A DNA stretch of 60,253 nucleotides from Streptomyces aculeolatus (GCF_020400605.1 NZ_JAINRD010000037.1:1-60253); one strand, 5' to 3'. Counted from the first letter of the stretch, positions 1 through 8,176 are shown. Program-made: numbers and translations. The notes: generated by a model from the letters alone, not told the origin.

Positions 1-1
1 C

Positions 2-307
2 GCGATGGCCGCCCGGATCCTGGCGGACCTGATGCCGGAGGCGGTCAGCCCGTCGCGGCGGGTGATCGCCGATCTGGACGCGCTGGAGCTGGAGTTGAAG
101 CAGCTGGCGGCGGACGAGGCGGAGCGGTCCCGGATCACATTGCGGCTGCAGACGCTGCTGTCGAACTGGAACGACGCGCGGCCGGTCCCGGCCGAGGACG
201 TGAGCAACAAGATCCAGGAGTCGTCCACGGAGGAGATCTTCGACTTCATCGACCGGCAGCTCGGTCGTACGGACGGAGACGAGGCGCCTTCGGCGCCCGC
301 CCGGTGA
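2..307 (+). CDS. Type I modular polyketide synthase, C-terminal end only (5' cut by the window)
   Basis: The frame is open to the left edge, so the ATG at 5 is not a start and only about 101 C-terminal residues are visible. They show the Leu/Glu-rich helix that follows the last ACP in actinobacterial cis-AT PKSs (ALELELKQLAADEAERSRIT) and an acidic end, STEEIFDFIDRQLG. This is the usual C-terminal docking element that meets the N-terminal coiled coil of the next PKS. No ACP serine or thioesterase is visible here. The gene ends at a strong convergent terminator. The docking tail implies that the chain passes to another protein and is not released here. The catalytic domains lie outside the window, so extender and reduction logic cannot be read. 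Confidence 0.8.
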   Translation, partial: AMAARILADLMPEAVSPSRRVIADLDALELELKQLAADEAERSRITLRLQTLLSNWNDARPVPAEDVSNKIQESSTEEIFDFIDRQLGRTDGDEAPSAPAR

Positions 308-322
308 CGGGCCGGTGAAAGC

Positions 323-356
323 AGAACCGCCCGCCGTGGGAACGGCGGGCGGTTCT
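323..356. terminator. Bidirectional hairpin terminator between convergent genes
   Basis: A perfect 15-bp stem (323-337 pairs with 342-356) with a GGGA loop is followed by TCTTG. It lies between the PKS stop at 307 and the epoxidase stop at 419, so it can end transcription from both sides. Confidence 0.85.
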
Positions 357-418
357 CTTGTCGGTCCTGTCTCGCGCGGGTTGTCTCTCCCGGATCGTTC
401 TCGCCGGCGTCGCCTTCC

Positions 419-1840
419 CTACTTCGCCGCCCGCAGCACCGCGGCCTCCGCGTCCTTCAGCGGCGCCGCGGTCAGCGGCGGCCGGGCCGGCTGCCGCATC
501 GCCGCGAGGAACTCGGGCGTCTCCAGGCTGCCCAGCGGTGCGGTGAGCGTGGTGACGGCCGTGAGGGCGTCGCAGACGCGCTCGTTGACGAGGGAGGCGC
601 TGGTGACCATGTCGGCGAACCCCTGCCGCTGCGCGGCCTGGGTGGTCAGGCGCGGGTCGCTGACGGCGGCCTTGTTGTCGGGGTAGCACAGGTCCTGTGA
701 GGCGGAGAGCAGCCACGGCGCGTCGGCGGCGGCGGCGATGGCCTGCTGCGCCGTGCGGGCCAGGCCGGGCTTCAGGCCGCCGGCGCGGCTCAGGCAGGCC
801 TCCAGGGCCCTGGCGGACCGGGCGGCGACGCTCATGCCGTGGCCGTGGATGGGGTTGAGGGACACCACGCAGTCGCCGAGCGCGACGAGCCCTTCGGGGC
901 GGTCGTCGAGGCGGTCGAGGTGCATGCGGCGGTTGAGGGTGCTGCGGGTGGTGCGCACCGGCGTCAACGGCTCGGCGGCCTCGATCAGGTCGGCGATGAT
1001 CGGGTCGCGCAGGCCGCGGGCGAAGGTGGCGAAGCGCTCCTCGTCGGCCGTCGGCTCGCCGCCGCGGGTGCCGGAGAGGGTGATGATCCAGCGGCCGTCC
1101 TCGATGGGCAGGAGCAGGCCGTTGCGTCCCGGTTCGCCGCTGCGGTGGTCGGCGTAGACGCTGACGACGGGGAAGGCCCCGGGGGCGCCGGCGGGGGCGC
1201 GGAAGACGCGGGTGGCGTAGGTGAGGCCGGTGTCGACGCTCTCCTCGGCGGCGGGCGGCAGGCCGAGGTCGGTGAGCCAGTGCCGCAGCCGGGAGCCGCG
1301 GCCGGTGGCGTCGACGACGATGTCGGCGGGCAGCTCGCGCGTGGCGCCGTCGGAGGTGCGTACGCGTACGCCCGTGACGCTCGTGCGGTCGCCGAGCAGC
1401 CCGTGCGCCTCGGTCCGCGTCAGCACCTCGGTGTCCGGGTGGTCCAGCGCGGCCTCGCGGACCGTCCGGTCGAGGAGGGGGCGGCTGCAGGTGAGCGCGT
1501 AGTGGGAGCCGGGGAAGCGGTGCTGCCAGCCGTAGGCGCTGTAGAGGACCATGTCCTCCTTGACGCCGATGCGGTGGGCGCCGGCGGCGCGCAGCCGGTC
1601 CAGGGTGCCGGGGAGCAACTCCTCGATGGCCTCGGCGCCGCCGGACCAGAGGATGTGCGCGTGGCGGCCCTGCGGGACGCCCTTGCGGGGCTCGGTCAGA
1701 TCCGGGTAGGTGTCGCGTTCGACCACGGTGACGTGGTCGACGTGGTCCCGCAGGGCCCGGGCGGCGAGCACGCCGGCGAGCCCGCCCCCGAGTACGACTC
1801 CGTGAACTCGGGTGTTCGGGCCACGGGTTGCTTCCGCCAT
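419..1840 (-). CDS. FAD-dependent epoxidase of the MonCI/Lsd18 type
   Basis: This 473-residue flavoprotein would epoxidise alkenes of a polyketide chain using FAD, NAD(P)H and oxygen. The dinucleotide-binding glycines are GGGLAG at residues 18-23, followed by ERDTYP (ribose-binding acid), then KGVPQGRHAHILWSGGA, DATGRGSRL in the middle, and ALGDCVVSLNPIHGHGMS, the second FAD-contact motif. The length, the KGVPQ.RHAH.LWS block and the GD-NPI-GHGM block match the monensin and lasalocid epoxidases as I remember them. In those pathways the epoxides are opened by MonB/Lsd19-type hydrolases, none of which is visible here. The gene is divergent from the ferredoxin/P450 operon. A simpler FAD monooxygenase role remains possible. 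Confidence 0.8.
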   Translation of the reverse strand: MAEATRGPNTRVHGVVLGGGLAGVLAARALRDHVDHVTVVERDTYPDLTEPRKGVPQGRHAHILWSGGAEAIEELLPGTLDRLRAAGAHRIGVKEDMVLYSAYGWQHRFPGSHYALTCSRPLLDRTVREAALDHPDTEVLTRTEAHGLLGDRTSVTGVRVRTSDGATRELPADIVVDATGRGSRLRHWLTDLGLPPAAEESVDTGLTYATRVFRAPAGAPGAFPVVSVYADHRSGEPGRNGLLLPIEDGRWIITLSGTRGGEPTADEERFATFARGLRDPIIADLIEAAEPLTPVRTTRSTLNRRMHLDRLDDRPEGLVALGDCVVSLNPIHGHGMSVAARSARALEACLSRAGGLKPGLARTAQQAIAAAADAPWLLSASQDLCYPDNKAAVSDPRLTTQAAQRQGFADMVTSASLVNERVCDALTAVTTLTAPLGSLETPEFLAAMRQPARPPLTAAPLKDAEAAVLRAAK

Positions 1841-1858
1841 TGCTGTTCCGCCCTTTCC

Positions 1859-1906
1859 GCATGGTCCGGTCCGGGCGGTTGCCGTATGCCGCCCGGCTCA
1901 CCATGC
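1859..1906. promoter_or_regulatory. Nested inverted repeat in the epoxidase leader
   Basis: An outer repeat, GCATGGT (1859-1865) with ACCATGC (1900-1906), encloses a perfect inner repeat, CCGGGCGG (1871-1878) with CCGCCCGG (1889-1896). It sits 19 bases before the epoxidase ATG inside the 187-bp divergent region. It could be an operator, or a hairpin in the epoxidase mRNA leader. Confidence 0.45.
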
Positions 1907-2027
1907 GGGCTCCGGCTTGGGGGTGACTTGCCGGTTTCTAAAGTCTTTTCCGGCTACGAACGCGGCCGTGAATGGCCGTACGCTACGGGCCGGTTGAACG
2001 GATCCGAGTTTCCGGAAGGATGCCCTC

Positions 2028-2279
2028 ATGCGGGATTCCTCCATGCAGGTCGAGACCGAGATCGAGCGGTGCGTGGCATCTGGCATGTGCACGCTCCTGG
2101 CGCCGGAGGTCTTCGACCAGGATGAGGTGACAGGTCAGGTCGTGGTGCTGGTGAAGCGCCCGGCCGAGGAGCAGTGGGAGGCGGTGGACGAGGCCGTGCG
2201 CTCCTGCCCGGGCCAGGTGGTCCGGTTCGAGGAGGCGGCCGAGCCGGCCGGCGCGGCCGAGCCCGCCGACGCGCCTTAA
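2028..2279 (+). CDS. Small [3Fe-4S] ferredoxin
   Basis: This 83-residue protein should carry electrons from a ferredoxin reductase to the P450 encoded next. The cluster ligands are visible as CVASGMC near residue 15 and a third Cys in SCPGQ near residue 59. This is the three-cysteine pattern of actinobacterial P450 ferredoxins, with the typical APEVFDQDE segment between. GGAAGGA at 2014-2020 is seven bases before the ATG; the internal ATG at 2043 has no comparable site. The C terminus is an Ala/Glu/Pro tail. It is the first gene of the rightward operon; no reductase gene is nearby, so a chromosomal reductase is presumably used. Confidence 0.9.
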   Translation: MRDSSMQVETEIERCVASGMCTLLAPEVFDQDEVTGQVVVLVKRPAEEQWEAVDEAVRSCPGQVVRFEEAAEPAGAAEPADAP

Positions 2280-2304
2280 GCACGCCCAAGTCCGCCTTAA
2301 GGCG
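2272..2304. repeat. CGCCTTAAG direct repeat ending in a 12-bp palindrome
   Basis: CGCCTTAAG occurs at 2272-2280, overlapping the ferredoxin stop, and again at 2293-2301, exactly 21 bp apart. The second copy extends to the perfect palindrome CGCCTTAAGGCG (2293-2304). The position between ferredoxin and P450 could indicate an internal operator or an RNA processing site. No function is proven. Confidence 0.35.
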
Positions 2305-2383
2305 CGGCCCCGAGGGTGGGCGGAAAGGCGTGGACCGGCTGTGCCGGGCCCGCGGCTTCGCATGCGGAGGAAGGAAACGCGTC

Positions 2384-3586
2384 ATGTCGGACACGCTGTC
2401 CACGCCGCCCCGGCGGTTGCCGACCGAGCGCCCGCGCCCGCTGGACCCGCCGGAAGAGCTGGGCCGGCTGCGTGCCGAGGAGCCGGTCAGCCCGCTGCTG
2501 TACCCGGACGGGCACGTGGGCTGGCTGGTGACGAGCCACGCCGCGGCCCGGAAGGTGCTCAGCGACCAGCGGTTCAGCGCCCGGGGCGACATCAAAAAGG
2601 TGCCGTTCGAGCTGCCCTCCGGCGGCCGGCCGTGGGAGAAGGTGCCGCCCGGCTTCTTCATGCACATGGACCCGCCGGACCACACCCGCTACCGGCGGCT
2701 GCTCACCGGCCAGTTCACGGTACGGCGGATGAAGGCGCTGGAGCCGCGGATCGAGCAGATCACCGAGGAGCACCTGGACGAGATGGAGCGGCAGGGTCCG
2801 CCCACGGACCTGGTTCCCTCGTTCGCGCTGCCGATCCCCTCGCTGGCCATCTGCGAGCTGCTGGGCGTTCCGTACGGCGAGCGCCAGCGCTTCCAGGACC
2901 ACTCGACGACCGTGATGCGCATCGGCTCGACCGGCGAGGAGGTGGCGGCGGCCTTCGCCGCGATCTACGGGCTGATCCACGAGCTGGTGCAGCTCAAGCA
3001 CAAGGAGCCCGAGGACGACCTGCTCAGCGGGCTGATCGCCACCGGCGAGCTGGACGACGCGGAGCTGACCGGCATCGGGATGCTGCTGCTGATGGCGGGG
3101 CACGAGACGACCGCCAGCATGCTGTCGCTCGGCACGTACGCGCTGCTGCGCCACCCCGGCGAGGTCAAGCGGCTGCGCGAGGACCCGAAGCTGTTCGCCA
3201 ACGCGGTCGAGGAGCTGATGCGGTATCTGACGATCGCCCAGTTCGGCGTGCCGCGTACCGCGCTGGAGGACGTCGAGCTGGAGGGCAAGCTCATCAAGGC
3301 CGGCGACGGCGTGACGGTGTCCCTGGCGGCGGCCAACCGCGACCCGGGGCGCTTCGAGGACGCGGACGGCTTCGACGTCAGCCGCTCCACCTCCGGGCAC
3401 ATGGCGTTCAGCTACGGCATCCACCAGTGCCTGGGCCAGCAGCTGGCCCGGGTGGAGATGCGGATCGCGTACTCGGCGCTCTTCCGCCGGTTCCCCGAGC
3501 TGCGGCTCGCGGTCGACGCGGACGAGGTGCCGCTGCGCGCGGAGGCGACGATGTACGCCGCGAGTTCCCTCCCGGTGGCCTGGTGA
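2384..3586 (+). CDS. Cytochrome P450 monooxygenase
   Basis: This soluble 400-residue bacterial P450 should oxidise the polyketide or its tetronate head. Visible landmarks are the I-helix oxygen-binding motif AGHETT (238-243), the ExxR pair in EELMR (E277, R280), and the heme loop FSYGIHQCLG with Cys349 as thiolate ligand. The usual loop has FG at the second and third positions; here it is FSYG. GGAGGAAGGA at 2366-2375 selects the ATG at 2384. It follows its ferredoxin by 104 bases and is tightly coupled to the ketosynthase gene, whose start is four bases after its stop. The substrate cannot be read from sequence. Confidence 0.93.
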   Translation: MSDTLSTPPRRLPTERPRPLDPPEELGRLRAEEPVSPLLYPDGHVGWLVTSHAAARKVLSDQRFSARGDIKKVPFELPSGGRPWEKVPPGFFMHMDPPDHTRYRRLLTGQFTVRRMKALEPRIEQITEEHLDEMERQGPPTDLVPSFALPIPSLAICELLGVPYGERQRFQDHSTTVMRIGSTGEEVAAAFAAIYGLIHELVQLKHKEPEDDLLSGLIATGELDDAELTGIGMLLLMAGHETTASMLSLGTYALLRHPGEVKRLREDPKLFANAVEELMRYLTIAQFGVPRTALEDVELEGKLIKAGDGVTVSLAAANRDPGRFEDADGFDVSRSTSGHMAFSYGIHQCLGQQLARVEMRIAYSALFRRFPELRLAVDADEVPLRAEATMYAASSLPVAW

Positions 3587-3590
3587 TCAC

Positions 3591-4631
3591 GTGCTCGTTC
3601 TGAACCCGGAGCAGGACCTGCGGGTCGCCGGCCTCGGCACGGCGTCGCCGGGACCGCAGATCGACAACGCGACGCTGGGCCGCCGCATGGGCCTCGGCCC
3701 GATGTGGGAGCAGTGGGCGGAGGCGTTCGTCGGCACCAAGTACCGCCATCTCGCGGTGGATCTGGAGACCGGCGAGCCGCGGTTCTCGCTCGCCGACCTC
3801 GGCGAGACCGCCGGCCGGCGGGCGCTGGCCGCGGCGGGCATGGAGCCGTCGGACGTCGACCTGATCGTGATGGGCACGGCGATGCCCGACATGCTGATGC
3901 CGACGACGGTGAACGTCGTCGCGGACCGGCTGGGCATCGACCAGGTGCCCACGTACCAGCTGCAGTCCGGGTGCTCGGGCGCGGTGCAGGCGCTGTCGGT
4001 GGCGGCGGGGCTGCTGCTGTCCGGCAGCCACCGCACGGCGCTGGTGCTCGGCGGCGACGTCTCGGCGAAGCTCGTCGACCCGGACATGGACGCCGCCGCG
4101 CTGCCGCCCGCGCAGCTGGTGAACCTCATGCTGTTCGGCGACGGCGCCGGCGCGCTGGTGCTGACGGCGGAGCCGTCGCCCGGGCCGGCGCTGCGGGCGG
4201 TCTTCACCAAGCTGGTGGGGCTGGGCCGTCAGCCCGGGCAGACGCTCGACTGGTACGGCGCGAGCCGCCGGTTCGACGGCCCGCCGGTGAGCGAGGACTA
4301 CAAGGCGATCGAGGCGGCCGTGCCGGAGATGGCCGCCGAGTCGGCCGAGGAACTCCTGGGCGGGCTGGACTGGAAGGCGGACGAGCTGGCGTACGTGCTG
4401 CCGCCGCAGCTCTCGGGCCGGATGACGGCGCTGATCCGGGAGCGGATGGGTGCGCCCGGGGCCCAGGAGGTCTCCTGCGTCGACGAGACCGGCAACAACG
4501 GCAACGCGCTGGTCTTCTTCCAGCTGGCGCGGCTGCTGCCGAAGCTCACCGCGGGCGATCGCGCGCTGGGGGTCGCCATCGAGTCGAGCAAGTGGATCAA
4601 GTCGGGCTTCGCGCTGGAGGCGACCGCCTGA
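3591..4631 (+). CDS. FabH-like ketosynthase III of tetronate assembly, catalytic His replaced
   Basis: This 346-residue thiolase-fold protein is, in tetronate pathways, the enzyme thought to join glyceryl-ACP to the polyketide beta-ketoacyl thioester. The nucleophile is Cys128 in QSGCSGAV. The equivalent of the FabH HQAN motif reads PPQLSG, so the catalytic His position is Pro272. Asn302 in GNNGNAL matches the FabH GNTS asparagine. Loss of the His fits an acyl-transfer or C/O-acylation enzyme better than decarboxylative elongation. The start is a GTG four bases after the P450 stop, without a strong separate ribosome site, which suggests translational coupling. FkbH and the hydrolase follow, supporting the tetronate role. 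Confidence 0.82.
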   Translation: MLVLNPEQDLRVAGLGTASPGPQIDNATLGRRMGLGPMWEQWAEAFVGTKYRHLAVDLETGEPRFSLADLGETAGRRALAAAGMEPSDVDLIVMGTAMPDMLMPTTVNVVADRLGIDQVPTYQLQSGCSGAVQALSVAAGLLLSGSHRTALVLGGDVSAKLVDPDMDAAALPPAQLVNLMLFGDGAGALVLTAEPSPGPALRAVFTKLVGLGRQPGQTLDWYGASRRFDGPPVSEDYKAIEAAVPEMAAESAEELLGGLDWKADELAYVLPPQLSGRMTALIRERMGAPGAQEVSCVDETGNNGNALVFFQLARLLPKLTAGDRALGVAIESSKWIKSGFALEATA

Positions 4632-4924
4632 CGGATCGCCCACGTCGGTACGGCCGCCGTGCACCGCTGTCCACGCAGCGGTGCGCGGCGGCCGTGGCGT
4701 ACCCGCGACCGGTGTCCCGGGGCGGGCACGCGGCCGGCGGGCCCCGGCCCTCCCCCGGGCCGCCGCGCCGCGGGCCCGGCCGCGACCGCTTCGTACGACC
4801 GCTTTAGCCGCCTCCAAGGCCCCGTCAAGCTCCGCTGGCGAGCCTGATGGCGGTCCGCCCGCGTCCCCTCCCGTCGCGCCGCCCGGCGGTCCGCCGCGCT
4901 GGTCCACCAGGAGGTGTGAGTTCC

Positions 4925-6826
4925 GTGTCCGCTGCCCCCGCTCCCCCGCCCGCCGCTCCGGATCCCGTCGCGGAGCTGCACCGGTCCGGCAGCCTGGTCG
5001 CGGAGTACCCGAGACTCCCCGCGCTGCTCCGGGACCTCGGCGAGGACGAACGGCAGCGCGCCGGGCGGCTGCTGTCCCGCCTGTCCCCCGACGAGGTGCT
5101 CGCGGCCCACCCCGGCATCCCGACGGTGTCCGTCGCGGTCACCGGGCACGGCACGGTCGCCGGCCTCGTGCCGCCGCTCACCATGGAGCTGGCCCGGCAC
5201 GGCATGCTGCTGCGCCCCCACGTCGCGGACTTCGGCGGCTGGCTCTTCGACCTCGCGGACCCTGCCAGCGAGGTCTACGCCGCCGGCACCGACCTCGTGG
5301 TATGCCTCCCGGCCGCCGGGATCGTCTTCGACGAGGTGCCGCGTCCGTGGCGGCCCGAGGACGTCGAGCGGGTGCTGACCGAGAAGGTGCACCTCCTCGG
5401 CAAGCTCGCCGCCACCCACGGCACTTCGGGCTCCGGCACCCTCGTCTACACCACGATGCCGCTCCCCCGGGAGTTCACCTCCCAGCTCGTGGACCACCGC
5501 TCCCGCGCCCGGCTCGGCGCCGTGTGGCGCGAGGGCAACGCGCGGCTGCTCGGGCTCATGGACGAGCACCCCGGTCTCGTCGTCCTCGACCTCGACCCGG
5601 TCCTCTCCGGGCGCGCGGCCCTCGCCGAGCCCCGCCTGGAGACCTACGCCGGCACGCCCTTCGCCGCGGAGCTGACCGCCGCCGTCGCGCGCGAGGTCGC
5701 GCACCTCGCGCGCGGCCGGTCCGGGCGGGCGAAGAAGGTGCTCGCGGTCGACCTGGACAACACCCTGTGGGGAGGCGTGCTCGGCGACGACGGCCCGGAG
5801 GGCATCGAGGTCGCCGACGGCCGTACGGGGCGCGCGTTCCAGCGCATGCAGCGCGTGGTCAAGCAGCTCGCCTCGCGCGGGGTGCTCGTGGCCGCCGTCA
5901 GCAAGAACGACCTGGAGCCCGTGCGCGAGGTGCTCCGCGAGCACCAGGAGATGACGCTGCGCGAGGACGACTTCGTCCGGGTGGTCGCCAACTGGGCACC
6001 CAAGCACGACAACCTGCGCGCGCTCGCCGAGGACCTCAACGTCGGCCTCGACTCGTTCGTCTTCGCCGACGACAGCCCGTACGAGTGCGGCCTGGTGGCC
6101 AGTGAGCTCCCCGAGGTCACCGTGCTCCACCTCGACGGCGACCCGGCGCTGCACGCCGAACGGCTACTGGCCGACGGCTGGTTCGACGTGCGCGACCTCA
6201 CCGACGACGACGTCCGCCGCCCCGAGCGCTACCGCGAGGAGCTGGTCCGCAAGGACTTCCTCGACTCCTTCTCGTCGCTCGACGACTACCTGCGGGAGCT
6301 GGACGTACGGGTCGAGCTGAGCGCCGCCGCGGAGGCCGACGTGCCGCGCGTGGCCCAGCTCACCCAGCGCACCAACCAGTTCAACCTGACTACACGGCGG
6401 CTCCAGCAGGACGAGGTCGCCTCCCTGGCCGGCTCGCCGGGGAACATGGTGCTGGCCATCCGCTGCGGCGACCGCTTCGGGGACAACGGACTGGTCGGTG
6501 CGGTGTTCGTACGGACCGACGGGCCCGTGTGGCACGTCGACAACTTCCTGCTGAGCTGCCGGGTCTTCGCCCGCGGCATCGAGCAGGGCTGCCTCGCCGC
6601 GCTGCTGGAGCACGCCCGGGCCGAGGGGGCCGAGGCCGTGACGGCGCGGTACGTGCCGTCGACGAAGAACGGCAAGGTCAGGGACTTCTATCCACGGAAC
6701 GGCTTCGACGCCCGCGGGCAGTCCGAGGACGGGACGGCCGACTTCCGGCACGAGCTGCTGGAGATCGGCGCGGTGCCCGGCCACCTCGATCTGACGGTGC
6801 GCTGGGAGCAGGAGGGAACACGATGA
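4925..6826 (+). CDS. FkbH-type HAD-superfamily glyceryl-ACP synthase
   Basis: FkbH-like proteins take 1,3-bisphosphoglycerate, dephosphorylate it and load the glyceryl unit on an ACP. Here that unit would supply the C3 part of a tetronate. The 633-residue protein has a long N-terminal part (about 1-260), a HAD core with the nucleophile motif VDLDNTLWGG (first Asp at 276), a downstream VSKND segment and FADDSPYE, then a C-terminal GNAT-like region (YVPSTKNGKVRDFYPRNGF). AGGAGG at 4909-4914 selects the GTG at 4925 over upstream in-frame codons. The 293 bases before it hold no gene I can recognise; in particular there is no discrete ACP. Its TGA overlaps the ATG of the hydrolase. Confidence 0.9.
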   Translation: MSAAPAPPPAAPDPVAELHRSGSLVAEYPRLPALLRDLGEDERQRAGRLLSRLSPDEVLAAHPGIPTVSVAVTGHGTVAGLVPPLTMELARHGMLLRPHVADFGGWLFDLADPASEVYAAGTDLVVCLPAAGIVFDEVPRPWRPEDVERVLTEKVHLLGKLAATHGTSGSGTLVYTTMPLPREFTSQLVDHRSRARLGAVWREGNARLLGLMDEHPGLVVLDLDPVLSGRAALAEPRLETYAGTPFAAELTAAVAREVAHLARGRSGRAKKVLAVDLDNTLWGGVLGDDGPEGIEVADGRTGRAFQRMQRVVKQLASRGVLVAAVSKNDLEPVREVLREHQEMTLREDDFVRVVANWAPKHDNLRALAEDLNVGLDSFVFADDSPYECGLVASELPEVTVLHLDGDPALHAERLLADGWFDVRDLTDDDVRRPERYREELVRKDFLDSFSSLDDYLRELDVRVELSAAAEADVPRVAQLTQRTNQFNLTTRRLQQDEVASLAGSPGNMVLAIRCGDRFGDNGLVGAVFVRTDGPVWHVDNFLLSCRVFARGIEQGCLAALLEHARAEGAEAVTARYVPSTKNGKVRDFYPRNGFDARGQSEDGTADFRHELLEIGAVPGHLDLTVRWEQEGTR

Positions 6827-7860
6827 ACGACGTCACCGAGCTCAAGGAGTTCGCGCGCGTCCACGCCAAGGCGCTGCAACTGCCCGCCGAGCGGTACGAC
6901 GAGGTGCTCGCCGGCATCACCAGCGACGAGGACGGCGCCCCCGGCTCGTGGACGGCCCAGTGGTCGGCGATGGCCGGGGAGCTGGAGGACGCCGGAGAGC
7001 TGCTGCCGGCGTTCCTCTGCTACACCCTGGCCCGCTTCCCCGTCGTCGACGGGCCGGCGCGGCAGGCGGCGTACCGGAAGTGCCGGTCGGTGTTCGACCG
7101 CTGGCGCGCCGGCCAGCCGGACATCCAGCGGGTCACGGCGTCGCCGGCCGGCGGCGAGGTGGTGGCCTGGGCCGGCGGGCTGTCGGCCGCGGAGCCCAAG
7201 CCGGTGCTGATGGTGGCGGGCGGCATCGTGAGCCTCAAGGAGCAGTGGGCGCCGGTGACGCTCCAGGCCACGGCGCTGGGGATGGCCGTCGTGGTCACCG
7301 AGCTGCCCGGCGTGGGCGAGAACACCCTCCCGTACGACCGGGAGAGCTGGCGGATGCTGCCCGCCCTGCTGGACGCGGTCGCGGACCGGGCGGACGTGTC
7401 CGACACGTACGCCCTCGCGAACAGCTTCGGCGGGCACCTGGCGCTGCGCTGGGCCGGGCACGACGCCCGGGTGCGCGGCATCGTGTCGTCGGGTGCGCCG
7501 GTCAGCGGGTTCTTCGGTGACGCCGACTGGCTGCGCGGCGTGCCGGGCATCACCCGGCACACGCTGGCCCGGCTGGCGGGTGCGCCCGAGGGGGACGACG
7601 ACGCGCTGCACAAGAAGATCGCCGACTGGGCGCTGACGCCCGCGGAGCTGGCCGGGCTGGAGATCCCGGTCCGCTACAGGACCAGCCTGCGCGACGAGAT
7701 CATTCCGGCCGGGGAAGCGGCGTTCCTCCAGCAGCACGTGAAGGATCTCGGCCTGAACGAGATCGACGACGTGCACGGCGCGCCGGCGCACGTGCAGCAG
7801 ACCGTGGACTGGACGTTCGGCTCGCTGCTGGCGATGCGTCAGGGCCTCGCCCCCAGCTGA
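6823..7860 (+). CDS. Alpha/beta hydrolase of the tetronate type (AbyA5/FrsA-like)
   Basis: This 345-residue protein has a helical N-terminal segment of about 115 residues and then a hydrolase core, as in FrsA-type enzymes. The nucleophile elbow is LANSFGGH, giving Ser201 with Ala where the first Gly of GxSxG is usual. A candidate acid is in RDEIIP and the His is in VHGAPAHVQQT. In abyssomicin-like pathways such an enzyme eliminates acetate from an O-acetylated tetronate to create the exocyclic methylene. Its ATG overlaps the FkbH stop (ATGA), with GGAGGGA at 6811-6817, so the two are coupled. The acetyltransferase that would make its substrate is not in the window. A thioesterase-like role is the alternative. 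Confidence 0.75.
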   Translation: MNDVTELKEFARVHAKALQLPAERYDEVLAGITSDEDGAPGSWTAQWSAMAGELEDAGELLPAFLCYTLARFPVVDGPARQAAYRKCRSVFDRWRAGQPDIQRVTASPAGGEVVAWAGGLSAAEPKPVLMVAGGIVSLKEQWAPVTLQATALGMAVVVTELPGVGENTLPYDRESWRMLPALLDAVADRADVSDTYALANSFGGHLALRWAGHDARVRGIVSSGAPVSGFFGDADWLRGVPGITRHTLARLAGAPEGDDDALHKKIADWALTPAELAGLEIPVRYRTSLRDEIIPAGEAAFLQQHVKDLGLNEIDDVHGAPAHVQQTVDWTFGSLLAMRQGLAPS

Positions 7861-7911
7861 CGCCGCCCGGCCCCTCCCGCCCGCGCGGGAGAGTCTGCCG
7901 GAGCCCCCGTG

Positions 7912-7961
7912 ACGGCCGCTGCCGGTCTCCCTGGTACACCAGGGGGGCCGGCAGCGGCCGT
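7912..7961. terminator. Large hairpin ending the tetronate operon
   Basis: A perfect 14-bp stem (7912-7925 with 7948-7961) encloses a second 6-bp stem (7929-7934 with 7939-7944) around TACA. It begins 51 bases after the hydrolase stop and separates that operon from the SARP promoter region. Confidence 0.8.
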
Positions 7962-8133
7962 TGGTCACGGCGAATTCCGCCGGCGGCGGGCGCCGCCCGT
8001 AAATCGGGCAGCGGATACGTGGCGGGAATACCGGGCATTTGCGAGAACGGCGGATGATCACGACGCCTCGCGCGGGGGCGCGAATGCGTCCCACACGCCC
8101 CTGTGCAGACTGCGCAATACCCGGGGCAGCACC

Positions 8134-8176
8134 TAGGGGGGACTTAGGGGTGGGTAGGGGTTTCGGCACCCCCTAC
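8134..8176. promoter_or_regulatory. TAGGGG direct repeats with one inverted copy upstream of the SARP gene
   Basis: TAGGGG starts at 8134, 8145 and 8155, that is at 11- and 10-bp spacing, and an inverted copy CCCCTA lies at 8170-8175. One-turn-spaced short repeats are the architecture bound by SARP activators, and the array lies 140-180 bp before the SARP start codon. The rest of the 7861-8317 gap holds the terminator described separately and an A/T-richer leader just before the gene. Confidence 0.45.

Noticed and set aside
246..1904. Long alternative frame over the epoxidase gene
   Set aside because: Arg/Pro-rich translation without motifs; the other frame on the same strand encodes a complete flavoprotein.
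2174..2383. N-terminal extension of the P450 frame into the ferredoxin gene
   Set aside because: It overlaps the ferredoxin in another frame and a strong ribosome site selects ATG 2384.
4632..4924. Searched for the missing discrete ACP between KASIII and FkbH
   Set aside because: No frame with a GxDS-type motif or ACP-like helices; only short Arg/Pro-rich frames are present.
7948..7961. Inverted repeat after the hydrolase as an insertion-sequence end or attachment site
   Set aside because: It is one arm of a compact hairpin with no transposase, integrase, tRNA or target duplication nearby; a terminator explains it.
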